Source: Balaenoptera acutorostrata
Taxonomy: Eukaryota; Chordata; Mammalia; Artiodactyla; Balaenopteridae
Reading direction: 5' to 3'
Assembly: GCF_949987535.1 (NCBI RefSeq)
Contig: NC_080081.1
Coordinates: 63,385,603 to 63,449,602, forward strand
Length of the DNA: 64,000 nucleotides
The translations under genes were made by a program, and so were the position numbers. A model generated the notes under the pieces. The model was not told the origin of the DNA. It did not search any database and was given only the letters and a program-made list of their open reading frames with translations. How positions within the stretch are numbered: the stretch's first letter is position 1; the number at the start of each line of letters is the position of its first letter. Below are positions 12,608 to 22,965 of the stretch, one piece after another.

Positions 12608-12824
12608 TTTTCTTAATTGTTTTGGGTTTTTTATTGTAGGTCTTTTCCTTCTCTTTGTTTGCTACCTCGAGAAGTTCCTTTAGCATTTGTTGTAAAGTTG
12701 GTTTGGTGGTGTTGAATTCTCTCAGCTTTTGCTTGTCTGTAAAGGTTTTAATTTCTCCGTCAAATCTGAATGAGACCCTTGCTGGGTAGAGTAATCTTGG
12801 TTGTAGGTTTATCCCTTTCATCAC
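12285..12824 (-). pseudogene. In-frame join of L1 ORF1 C-terminus to ORF2 N-terminus
   Basis: A single 179-codon open frame runs from the ORF1 C-terminal domain ('FTDKQKLREFN' around residues 28-38) straight into the ORF2 endonuclease ('MVIGTYILIISLNVNGLN' from residue 73, position 12608). In intact L1s the two ORFs are separate and ORF2 starts by unconventional reinitiation. Here the ORF1 stop is lost and the frames agree. Upstream ORF1 is itself broken, so a long fusion protein would not be made. Confidence 0.8.
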
Positions 12825-13556
12825 TTTAAATATGTCCTGCCACTCCCTTCTGGCTTGCAGAGTTTCTGCTGAAAGATCAGCTCTTAAACTTATGAGGCTT
12901 CCCTTGTATGTTATTTGTTGTTTTTCCCTTGCTGCTTTTAATATCTTTTCTTTGTATTTAATTTTTGATAGTTTGGTTAATATGTGCCTTGGCTTGTTTC
13001 TCCTTGGATTTATCCTGTATGGGACTCTGCGCTTCCTGCACTTGATTGACTATTTCCTTTCCCATATTAGGGAAGTTTTCAACTATAATCTCTTAAAATA
13101 TTTTCTCAGTCCCTTTCTTTTTCTCTTCTTCTTCTGAGACCCTTATAATTCGAATGTTGTTGCGTTTAATGTTGTCCCAGAGGTCTCTAAGACTGTCCTC
13201 AATTCTTTTCATTCTTTTTTCTTATTTTGCTCTACGGTAGTTATTTCCACTATTTTATCTTCCAAGTCACTTATCTGTTCTTTTGCCTCAGTTATTCTGC
13301 TACTGATTCTGTCTAGAGAATTTTAAATTTCATTTATTGTGTTGTTCATCATTGTTCGTTTGCTCTTTAGTTCTTCTAGGTCCTTGTTAAACGTTTCTTG
13401 TATTTTCTCCATTCTATTTCCAAGATTTTGGATCATCTTTACTATCATTACTCTGAATTCTTGTTCAGGTAGACTGCCTATTTCCTCTTCATTTGTTTGG
13501 TCTGGTGGGTTTTTACCTTGCTCCTTCATCTGCTGTGTGTTTCTCTGTCTTTTCAT
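12825..13556 (-). pseudogene. L1 ORF1 N-terminal and middle part
   Basis: The start chosen is the ATG at 13556 (MKRQRNTQQMKEQGK), which matches the start of ORF1 in the copy at 53730. Residues 30-77 are the beginning of the coiled coil that trimerises the protein. A stop follows at 13323. Beyond it the remaining coiled coil and RNA-recognition region can be followed in broken frames to 12825. Confidence 0.8.
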
Positions 13557-15620
13557 TTTGCATAACTTACTGTGTTTGGGGTCTCCTTTTTTCAGGCTGC
13601 ATGTTCACAGCTCCCGTTGTTTTTAGTGTCTGCCCCCAGTGGGTAAGGTTGGTTCAGTGGGTTGTGTAGGCTTCCTGGTGGAGGTGACTAGTGCCTGTGT
13701 TCTGGTGGATGAGCCTGGATCTTGTCTTTCTGGTGGGCAGGACCGCATCTGGTGGTGTGTTTTGGGGTGTCTGTGACCTTATTATGATTTTAGGCAGCCT
13801 CTCTGCTAATGGGTGGGTTTGTGTTTCTGTCTTGCTACTTGTTTGGCAGAGGGTCTCCAGCACTGTAGCTTGCTAGTCATTGAGTGGAGCTGGGTCTTAG
13901 CATTAAGATTGAGATCTCTGTGAGAGCTTGTGCCATTTGATATTATGTGGAGCTGGGAGGTCTCTGGTGGACCAATGTCCTGAACTCGGCTCTCCCACCT
14001 TAGAGGCACAGGTCTGACATGTGGTCAGAGCACCTAGACCCTGTCAGCCACAAGGTTCAGAAGAAAAGGGAGAAAAAAGGAAAGAAAGAAAGAAAAAAAT
14101 AAAATAAAATAAAGTTATTAAAATAAAAAAATTATTAAAAATAAAAAAATGAAAAAGTACTAAAAAAAGAAAGAAGAGAGTAACCAAACCAAAAAACAAA
14201 TCCACCAATGATAACAAACTCTAAAAAGTATACTAAAAAAAAACAAAAACAAAAACCCGAAGAAAACAAACAAAACGGACAGACAGAACCCTGGGGCAAA
14301 TGGTAAAAGCAAAGCTATACAGACAAAATCAGACAAAGAAGCATACACATACACACTCACAAAAAGAGAAAAAGGAAAAAATACATATATCATTGCTCCC
14401 AAAGTCCACCACCTCAATTTTGGGATGATTTGTTGTCTATTCAGGTATTCCAGAGATGCAGGGTACATCAAGTTGACTGTGGAGATTTAATCTGCTGCTC
14501 CTGAGGCTGCTGGGAGAGATTTCCCTTTCTCTTCTTTGTTTGCACAGCTCCTGGGGTTCAGCTTTGGGTTTGGCCCCGCCTCTGCGTGTAGGTCGCCTAA
14601 GGGCGTCTGTTCTTCGCTCAGACAGGATGGGATTAAAGGAGCAGCTGATTCGGGGGCTCTGGCTCACTCAGGCCGGGGGGGAGGGAGGGGTATGGAATGC
14701 GGGGCAAGCCTGCGGTGGCAGAGGCCAGAGCGACGTTGCAGCAGCCTGAGGCGCACCGTATGTTCTCCTGGGGAAGTTGTCCCTGGATCACGGGACCCTG
14801 GCAGTGCACAGGGCTGCACAGGCTCCCAGGAGGGGAGGTATGGAGAGTGACCTGTGCTTGCACACAGGCTTCTTGGTGGCTGCAGCAGCAGCCTTAGCGT
14901 CTCGTGCCCGTCTCTGGGGTCCACGCTGATAGCCGCGGCTCGCGCCTGTCTCTGGAGCTCCTTTAAGCGGCACTCTGAATCCCCTCCCCTCGCGTACCAG
15001 GAAACAAAGAGGCAAGAAAAAGTCTCTTGCCTGTTCGGCAGCTCCAGACCTTTTCCCGGACTCCCTCCCGGCTAGCCGTGGCGCACTAGCCCCCTTCAGG
15101 CTGTGTTCACGCCGCCAACCCCAGTCCTCTCCCTGCGATCCAAACTCCGAAGCCCGAGCCTCAGCTCCCAGCCCCCGCCTGCCCCGGCGGGTGAGCAGAC
15201 AAGCCTCTCGGGCTGGTGAGTGCTGGTCGGCGCCGATCCTCTGTGCGGGAACCTCTCCACTCTGCCCTCCACACCCCTGTGGCTGCGCTCTCCTCCGTGG
15301 CTCCGAAGCTTCCCCCCTCCGCCACCGGCAGTCTCCGCCCACGAAGGGGCTTCCTAGTGAGTGGAAACCTTTCCTCCTTCACAGCTCCCTCCCAGAGGTG
15401 CAGGTCCCGTCCCTATTCTTTTATCTCTGTTTTTTCTTTTTTCTTTTGCCCTACCCAGGTACGTGGGGAGTTTCTTGCCTTTTGGGAGGTCTGAGGTCTT
15501 CTGCCAGCATTCAGTAGGTGTTCTGTAGGAGTTGTTCCACATGTAGATGTATTTCTGATGTATTTATGGGGAGGAAGGTGATCTCCACGTCTTACTCCTC
15601 TGCCATCTTGAAGGTCTCGG
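13557..15620 (-). promoter_or_regulatory. L1 5' UTR, GC-rich internal promoter region
   Basis: About 2.06 kb separates the 5' end of the element from the ORF1 ATG. The outer part (14520-15620) is GC-rich and rich in CpG. The middle part (14050-14400) is a purine-rich, A-rich tract on the plus strand. L1 5' UTRs carry an internal RNA polymerase II promoter, so this would be the promoter if it is still active. The element starts at 15620 with 'CCGAGACCTTCAAGATGG' on the minus strand. The CCATCTT/AAGATGG box there resembles a YY1 site near an L1 start, which is an inference. Confidence 0.75.
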
Positions 15621-15630
15621 CAATTTATAT
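15621..15630. repeat. Target-site duplication, right copy (CAATTTATAT)
   Basis: It matches 9864-9873 and closes the insertion. Confidence 0.75.
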
Positions 15631-18169
15631 TTTCATAGGAGTTTCTTTTGAAGAGCCAAAATTCCAAATCATTGCTGAAGGCAGTCTAGGGAGCCTAATG
15701 ATTCTGTCAACAAATTGTAAAACACTGTAAGCTGTCAGTGTAAGCATGTAAAACAAAGTGCTTTTTGAATTATATCTGGATCTTCAAAAACAGGGTTTTC
15801 TTGGGGGGTGGGGTCAGGGAATATTCTTCCATTTTGTTTCAGTGGGCAAGGAGAAAAGAAATGTTGTCCAAAATACCTAAAGATGGAAGGAAAGGGGGAG
15901 GGAATGGTTAAGGACATGGAACTGCAGCTGCCTTGAGGAAAGGGAAACATTAATAAATTATTATAATAAGTCCATATTATAAATAAATAATTGTAGTAAT
16001 TACAATATAATAGTAATATAATAAAATAACATAATAAAATACATTATATATATATACATCTTTGTATGACTTTCTCCTATATACACCTATATCCAAAAAT
16101 GGTTTGAGATGGATTATCTTTATCCAGGCCAGTCTTGGAGTAGGGTAGGACATGGATGACCTACAGGGGTCACAGTCTGATGCTGTTCTTTTCTGCCCGG
16201 AGGCCAATAATTGGGCTGAATGATGAGTCCAGGCCTGAGGTGGGGGTGAGGGTCGGGGGTGGGGAGGAGAAGGAGACGGTACCACCTGTTGTTACTAAAG
16301 GTGCTCAATTACTAGCCCCCCAGAGTCGGTGTGTGTGTTGGGCAACATAAGATAGGGTGGTTGGTGGTAACCAGCTTCCTCCTTCTCTCCCTCCACGCAT
16401 TCTCCTGGGACTTTAAGCTGCCATTTTTGACAGTGGCTCACCTTTTCTTGTTCTTCCGCCTTGTAGAATATCTCTACCTTCTGTTTATTGTTGCTTTCTC
16501 TGGTTAAAATTTTGACTCCATCGAATGAGATTGGTCTTAATGTTCATTCACATGAGATGGTACCTGTATTTGCCTATGTGTGCATGTTTGGATGGACACA
16601 CTCGTATATGTTTGCGTTTGTGTTGGGGAAAGACACACCTAGTGATTTGCTCTGTATTCGACATCCTTTAGAGAGAATGCTGATTGTTTCCTAGCTTAAA
16701 TTTATCAAGGAAATAAAATAAACTAAATAATATTTATCAAGAAAACAAACAGATGTTTTCTCTTTTCTAACTTGCCATCAATCTTCTCTCATTAGGAGCT
16801 GGAATAAAGTCATGAGAATTTGTTCTTGTCTTGCATTACTGATAAGGAGAGAAATAACAAAAATGCTAGCATTAATTTATGTAGTGTATAAATTATACTA
16901 TATTTGTATACAGTATTGCATTCAGTAGAGGTCTTTGAGAATCTCATACTTTAATCCAAAGGAATAACTCCTATAGTAGAAATGTTAGGCTAAGTGAAGA
17001 GGCTTTCAGCGTCCTTCAAATCACACATAGTAGTTATCACCTGCTGGCTCCAAGAAACTGGTGTGATTTTTTTTTGAGAGAGGTTGTCATGTTGAATTTG
17101 AGTTGTCTGTGAGACATTCAGATGAATAATTAGAAGTATAGTTTTGAAACTTGAGGGCCAGAGGTGTGAAATTTGAGAGTCATTGGTCTGTGAGTGGTAG
17201 TTGAAGTTGTGGACATATGTAAGATTACTGGAGGAGAAATGAGGAAAGAAGCTATCTAGGACAGGCTAGGACAGAAGTGTGAGTTGCACCAATGTGTGGG
17301 CTATACTCTTAGTGACCTTGCAATCTTCTTAGGCTGGTAGCACATATACAAGAACTTATTGCATAGCACTGCAAGTTTAAGGGATGAAGTTTAGTGGAAA
17401 GTTAAGGCAGTCTGTTTAAATGTTGCTGAGAATAAATTGATTAGATTGCCTCTTTCATGCAAAGATGGAAGTTAATAGAATTCAACCTATGAAAGATTTA
17501 CTAACTGTAAAGAACTGTGTTCCATGACAATGGAGAAAAATCACAGATGAATTAGAACAGTTCTTACTCCCAAGAAGTGAGGGAGACAGATGTGGAAACA
17601 TCTAACTGTAATATAAGGATGAATGAAATAACAGCTATAATAGTTGAATTAAGTGGGAACTTAACAGAAAGAACAACTAATTTTAAAGCGGGTTCGAGGG
17701 ATGTTTCACAAAAGAAGAAGGATGACTAAGCTACAAAAGGCAAAGAAGTGAGGGGAGAGACTCTCAGTGTGACCGCCCCTGTCATGCCCAGGCAGGAGGC
17801 ACCACAGGGTTGAACGGGGCTGAACCTGCTGGTGGAACACTGAATATTCGGGAGTTATCTGGTCATTCTCCATGTGCAACCTCTCTACCCTCCACATCCC
17901 AGACCCTACACAAGAAAACAAGAGCCTCCAAAATACAAAGCCCTCTTCCTAACCAGCAGTTAGGAAGTTAACAGTGCCTTCCCATGATAGTCTCAAGCAG
18001 TTAAAAATGGGTACTTCACAGTTTCTCACACATCGGAGACAGAACCCCAGAACAAACAGTGCACTTCACATAATATTCCTATTGAAATATAGTGGGAATC
18101 ACTTTAATAGCACTGAGAAAATTTCAGCAAGATATAGTCTGTTTAAAAGATAAAAAGGTATTGCTTTAC
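15631..18169. other. Unique sequence with an AT-rich patch
   Basis: No gene recognised. Positions 15955-16060 are a low-complexity TA/AAT-rich patch. Overlapping short frames at 16120-16350 run on both strands through a G-rich segment. The frames at 16488-16694 and 17706-17921 have no recognisable domain. Confidence 0.45.
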
Positions 18170-18720
18170 TGTTACCAGTCCTCCCGAGTCTGGCCCCAAC
18201 AAGGGTCCTTCTGCCTGGTGTCACTCAAGCCAATAGAATGAGACAGTGTTCGGTTCAGAAGCAAAGGAAAGCTTTATTCTTTGATTAAAGAACGGAGAGG
18301 GGGGAGTTTACACACTAGAGCGCACGTTCTCCCCATGGGCGGGGCTGCTTTATATGGTCTCGTCAGCCGGGGGTGGGGCACAGAGGAAGCGGAGTTCTCG
18401 CGGGGCTCTCGCGCGGCTGTGCTGCTCACGGGGCAGATCCAGGGCCGGGGTCAGCGTCTCTGCGCACGGCCCACCTGCACCGTCTTGAATCGTGGTGTCC
18501 TGTGCAGCTCTGCACACGGCCCGCCCAGCTGAGGTGGGGACGCAGCCATTTTGCTCCAGGAACTCTGGTCTGAAGCGCTGAGTGTAAGGCCTCTACACAC
18601 GGTACCCTATAGGCAAGTGAGGTTAGTTCCATCTTATTTTTCCCAGGGACCCCAGTGGGCTCTGCCGGTGACATTAGTACCTGAAAAAGAGCAAACAATA
18701 ATGGACCAAAGCCGGCCAGT
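18170..18720 (-). mobile_element. Probable solo LTR of an endogenous retrovirus
   Basis: On the minus strand a TATA-like 'CCATATAAAG' (18348-18357) is followed about 75 bp later by AATAAA (18273-18278), and the sequence ends in '...GGTAACA', giving the expected CA end (plus-strand TG at 18170). U3 is GC-rich. No gag, pol or env sequence lies beside it, so it is probably a solo LTR. The U3 end is not resolved, because no matching short target duplication was found. The class (ERV1-like) is a guess from the layout. Confidence 0.6.
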
Positions 18721-18982
18721 TTGAGGGGAGTTTATTCTGGTGGAGACAGTGCCTGGAGGCATAACCACTCGGTTTTTGAAGGAGAAAGAACAAAAATGAA
18801 AGAGAAAGGTACTACTTTTCTTACACTTCAGTCTTTCCCTGGTACACACGGTGCTGTCAGTGCATTTTGGAGGTCTTCATGTGTGAAGAACTTTGCAGGG
18901 TGGATGCTGAAGTTTAGCCTTTACTTCATCTCTTTGTTATGTGAGATTTATTTTAAGTGATTCTCTCAATCTTATAATATGG
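18721..18982. other. Unique sequence or remainder of the LTR
   Basis: No clear boundary with the LTR. It contains a short purine-rich segment and no recognisable exon. Confidence 0.3.
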
Positions 18983-19297
18983 TTTTTTTTTTTTTAACAG
19001 ATTATTTTTAAAATTTATTTATTTATTTATTTTTGGCTGTGTTGAGTCTTCGTTTCTGTACGAGGGCTTTCTCTAGTTGCGGCAAGCGGGGCCCGCTCTT
19101 CATCGCAGTGCGCGGGCCTCTCACTGTGGCGGCCTCTCTTGTTGCCGAGCACAGGCTCCAGACGCGCAGGCTCAGTACCTGTGGCTCACGGGCCCAGCCG
19201 CTCCGCGGCATGTGGGATCTTCCCAGACCAGGGCTCGAACCCGTGTCCCCTGCACCGGCAGGCAGATTCTCAACCACTGCGCCACCAGGGAAGCCCG
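18983..19297 (-). mobile_element. CHR-type SINE (tRNA-derived)
   Basis: On the minus strand the element starts with a tRNA-like head containing an A box ('GGTGGCGCAGTGG') and a B box ('GGGTTCGAGCC'), then a long unrelated body, and ends in 'AAAAATAAATAAATAAAT' plus an A-rich tail. Such boxes drive RNA polymerase III transcription. The high GC and CpG content suggests a fairly young copy. Open frames across it are spurious. Confidence 0.92.
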
Positions 19298-19527
19298 GTT
19301 CTTGCCTCTTTGTATTGCATTTAGTTAGTACTTGGGCTAAGTTGGAAGTCCACCTCAGCAAGGTCTTGCTTTCTTTTCATGCTCTCTCCACAAAAGTGAA
19401 AAGCTAGTTCGTTTGCTGATGTAACAAAAGAAGCACTCAGGGTATGATATAAATATAAGTAGGATATGCTTTCCTCTCTGAAGCCTCTTTGGCTATCTTA
19501 GACATAATACCTCCTGTCATTTTACTA
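19298..19527. other. Unique sequence
   Basis: No feature seen. Confidence 0.4.
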
Positions 19528-19880
19528 CTTCTTAGTCCGTTCGGGCTGCTATAACAAAATACCATAGACTGGGTGGCTTATAAAAAACAGAAATTTATTT
19601 CTCTTAGTTCTGGAGTCTGGAAGTCTGAGATCATGGTGCCAACGTGGCTGGGTGAGGGCCCAGGTCACAAACATTTTGTATCTTCACATAGGGGAAAGGG
19701 TGAGCTAGCTCTCTCGGGTCTCTTTTAAAGGACACTAATCCCAGTTATGAGGTCTCCCTCCCAACCCCTGCCCCCAACATAATCACCTCCCCAAGGCCCC
19801 ACCTCGTAATACCGTCACCTTAGGTATTAGGTTTTCAACATATGAATTTTGCGGGGGGACACAAACATTCAGACCACAGC
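19528..19880 (-). mobile_element. MLT1-like LTR (MaLR family)
   Basis: The plus strand shows 'cttagtccgttcgggctgct', 'gactgggtggcttataaaa', 'aatcacctccccaaggcccc' and 'acacaaacattcagaccaca' in order, which is the reverse complement of MLT1-type LTRs. These are non-autonomous relatives of ERVL, old and shared widely among mammals. Confidence 0.85.
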
Positions 19881-20699
19881 TTGTACCTTCTAATTACAGC
19901 TACTGTATATCACGATGGATAAGAAGAATTCAAATATTGACATCGTTGTCTCCTCCATTGAACTGTGAGTGACAGGAGGGCAGGAACTGTTTTGTTAAGT
20001 AGTGTCAGCACCGCACACGGTGCAAGGCACATGGTGTAAGCTCCATAAACACTTTTCAAACTGAATATATGAGTATTATAGAAATTATGGCATCCTAAAA
20101 ATCCTATTTGGATTCTCCGAAGCCATTCTTTTCTATATGGGTCAAATTGCTGAAGAAAATTTGTGAATACAAATTATGTTCCTGAACACATTCTACTCCT
20201 AGATAAGACAATGCCAAAGATGGCTTGGAAGAACTATAATATAGTGGGGAAAATCAGTGGTCTAGGTATAACTGGGTCTTAGCTCTGGCTTTGCACTATA
20301 AACCTTGTAATGGTGGGCCTTCTGCAAGTGTTGTTGCCATTTTTAAAATCATACCGTGGCACCCAATCAGTATTGCAACCTGCTTGGGGGTATGCTCAAT
20401 GAAGACAAAGTAGGATAATTTTATCCTGTGATCTGGGCTTTTGTGAATTTATTTATTAATGCAGTCTCAGAATCTCCCTCTCCCCTAATTTTTTAGAGTA
20501 GGCATGATGTATTAGTGCATTTTAAGAAGCTTCTGGTTAATTAGAATTTTTAGATTATTCAAATGGGACAGCTGGTAATATTCTACAATTTTGAAATTTA
20601 TTTTTGGGACCTGAAAAGGTCTTAACAGTAACTCTTAAGTTTGTTTTAGCTTAACATTTGACCAGTTGTGATACATTTGAATACTGATTCTGTATTTTA
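19881..20699. other. Mostly unique sequence with an L2 3' end
   Basis: At 19945-20065 the motifs 'gaactgtgagtgacaggagg', 'gcaaggcacatggtgtaagc' and 'aaacacttttcaaactgaat' fit the 3' end of a plus-strand L2. The rest shows nothing recognisable. Confidence 0.55.
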
Positions 20700-20950
20700 A
20701 CATATTAGATATCTTGCTCATTTCCAGGTCATCTGTAGATCTGATAAATGTATTTGCTAAGTGTTCATATAAATCATTAGCTTAAACTATTAACTAGAAC
20801 AGATTTAAGGACAGAGGCCTGTAGTACTCTGTCAGAGATTCTTCCATGTTGATAACAAGTGATTAATTAACACTCTGAATATACTTAATTATAACTAGCT
20901 GTAAATCTACTCTACTGAACTATCATTCAATCGTATGCTTATAAAGATTC
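20700..20950 (-). mobile_element. Ancient CR1/L3-like LINE relic
   Basis: The plus strand reads 'catttccaggtcatctgtag', 'ggacagaggcctgtagtact' and 'actgaactatcattcaatcg'. In this order they recall the reverse complement of CR1/L3 ORF2 sequence found in amniote genomes. The match is by eye and diverged. Confidence 0.5.
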
Positions 20951-21963
20951 TACTTCCTGCCTGACCCTAAAATTTCAGAGGACTCACTAGGTTGGGATGA
21001 TTTTAATTTCTACTACCTGAAAGTCCAAAACAAATCTAAATGTGGACTCCCCCCTGCTGCTCACACGGAAGCAACCAAGATTCCCAAGGGGGCCCTGGAG
21101 CCCCTCCCTGCGCCCAGTAGAGGTTTTACAAGTTTGAAGCTGTTTGGTCAGAGATGGATCTTAAAATTGGTATATGTAGGCTCTTGAAAAGCTCAGCTAT
21201 CTAGTTCTGTCCGGTGATTTTTTTTTTTTCCTAGTAGGAAAGATCCTTTTATCGGGGTGGACACAGAGCACACACTAGTCCATGGTAAAATAACTTAGAA
21301 GAAATATCTGGAAGGGCTGACTTCTCCTCCTTACGCACTCTCGGAGCAAGGTCTGAGCACAGAATGGGTCCCGGTGGAACTCAAGACGAGGCAAAGTCTT
21401 TAAGGCCCCACCTGGCAGGTGAGAGCCAGGAGAAGGGCCCCTGCCACCCAGCCACTGCAGGGCCCCATCCTGAGACCTCCGCAGACTCGCTCCAGTTTTC
21501 CAGAGGAGAACTGTGGGGCATGAGCAGGGGGAACTGGAGCCGGGGAGGTGAATAAAAATCTTGTTTTTTTAAAAAGCATCTACCAACATCACACTACTGG
21601 GTCTGACATCCTCTTTAACCATTGCTTGGTACATTTTACAGCATAAATAAAAACTCAAGGAAAATAAATACATCAGCTCCTATGAGGTTGGAAGTGAGCA
21701 AAATTGGCTTTAGGGCAAATTAGAAAGTAGACTGTAATTACTTTCCCAGTTTGGGACAACTTTCCTTTTTTCTGTGACACATATTTTTGCTACTGGAGGT
21801 TGGTTGGTCTTCCTGGTTTCTCCCAGCTTCCCTTGCTCTGTCTCTCACCAGCCTGGACACACCCTCTTCTCTGAGATTCCTCTTTCCTGTTCAGATTGTC
21901 ACTCTCTGGTGACCATTGCATGCTGCTAGGTAATGGAATGGAGATATCTGCTTGCGTGAGTGC

Positions 21964-21966
<3 letters not shown>
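20951..21966. other. Unique sequence
   Basis: The frame at 21364-21555 (63 codons) is short, proline- and glycine-rich and unrecognised. No repeat identified. Confidence 0.4.

Positions 21967-22028
<62 letters not shown>
21967..22028. repeat. Compound (TC)n(AC)n microsatellite
   Basis: About 16 TC units run directly into about 15 AC units. The open frames crossing it are artefacts of the repeat. Confidence 0.97.
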
Positions 22029-22032
<4 letters not shown>

Positions 22033-22164
22033 GTGATGAGCCAGGAAACCTCTGGTCTCCCAGCTACACACAATTTCAGAGAGCTACTTTTCTGACTAGT
22101 GTCTATACCACCCTGCTTGGCCCAATTTACTGTTGTGGATGAAGAAAGAGCAGGACCGGTGGCA

Positions 22165-22310
22165 CATGGCCCCATATTCAGAAAGGCCCTGTATTGTTTT
22201 AAGGCTGTGCTGTTGCCATCTTTAAATTCTTAATTCTTTTTGAACAAGTAACTCTGCATTTTTATTTTTCATTGGGCACCACAGATTATGTAACTAGTCC
22301 TGATAAAGGG
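22165..22310 (+). repeat. Probable unclassified mammalian interspersed repeat
   Basis: The string of motifs 'aaggccctgtattg', 'gctgtgctgttgccatcttt' and 'cattgggcaccacagattat' recurs in mammalian genomes in my recollection, but I cannot name the family. Confidence 0.35.
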
Positions 22311-22644
22311 TTAAGTGTCCTGCTGCATGATGTACCTGTTTCCTATAGCTGGGGAATCTGTTCTCCATGCCCGCAGCTGCTCAAAGAATCTACTTCACAT
22401 TTATTTTCTAGCTGCATATTTTCCAATAAACCATCTTTTAAAATGATTAATGGGTGTTTTCTAAGAAAACGATTTCACCCAGGCATTCATCTAATGGAAC
22501 TATTTGTTTTACTATGCTGAGGTCACAGTGGTCTCCAGTCTTGACTTTATTTAATTTTTATGTCTGTATGTTCTCTAAATTAAAAAAAACCCCAATCAGA
22601 ACAAGTCTGTATACCAGACAAGAGGAGATGTAATATATATCTGA
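22311..22644. other. Unique sequence
   Basis: Nothing recognised. Confidence 0.4.
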
Positions 22645-22965
22645 GATTCAACAGACATTTAATTGGTACATATTATGTGCTGGACCCTGTTCTGGAGGCT
22701 GGAGATGGAGCAGAGAATGGCAGCATCCCTGATGTTGTACAGACTACATTCTAGTGAGTGGAGACAGACAATAAGCTATTAAATGAATATGTAATAAACT
22801 AGTAAACACATAAGCAAGTGTGATAATTTCAGGTACAGATAAGTGCTAAGCAGAAGGTTAAATTGGGTCATATGTTAGAGAGTGACTAAAGGTGGCTTTA
22901 GCTTTGTGGTCTGAACGGGCCTCTCTGAGGAGGTGACTTCTGAATTGAGACCTAAATGATTTACA
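22645..22965 (-). mobile_element. L2 LINE 3' end
   Basis: The plus strand shows 'attcaacagacatttaattg', 'tattatgtgctggaccctgt', 'tacattctagtgagtggaga' and 'gcctctctgaggaggtgact', in the reverse order expected for an L2 3' end. L2 is an ancient LINE shared by all mammals. Confidence 0.8.

Larger units (their letters stand above)
9874..15620 (-). mobile_element. L1 with both termini, minus strand, RT deleted
   Basis: Reading the minus strand: 5' UTR (15620-13557), ORF1 (from 13556), ORF2 endonuclease (from about 12608), the C-terminal part of ORF2 (ending 10269), and the 3' UTR (10268-9874) ending in an AT-rich tail. The 10-bp flanking duplication shows that both original ends are present. About 1.7 kb of ORF2 is missing at a junction near 11672-11690, and a 194-bp foreign insert lies at 11903-12096. 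The 5' UTR keeps many CpGs, so the element is probably fairly young. It cannot move by itself. Confidence 0.9.

Noticed and set aside
14536..15517. CpG-rich stretch considered as a gene promoter island
   Set aside because: It lies wholly within the L1 5' UTR, bounded by the element's 5' end and ORF1.
18281..18698. Overlapping GC-rich frames on both strands
   Set aside because: They lie inside the probable LTR promoter region, where GC-rich DNA produces long frames by chance.
18983..19297. Possible tRNA gene, because A- and B-box-like motifs are present
   Set aside because: The motifs belong to the tRNA-derived head of a SINE; the cloverleaf and 3' end of a real tRNA are lacking.
19033..19407. 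124-codon plus frame and 112-codon minus frame
   Set aside because: They are translations of the CHR SINE, not genes.
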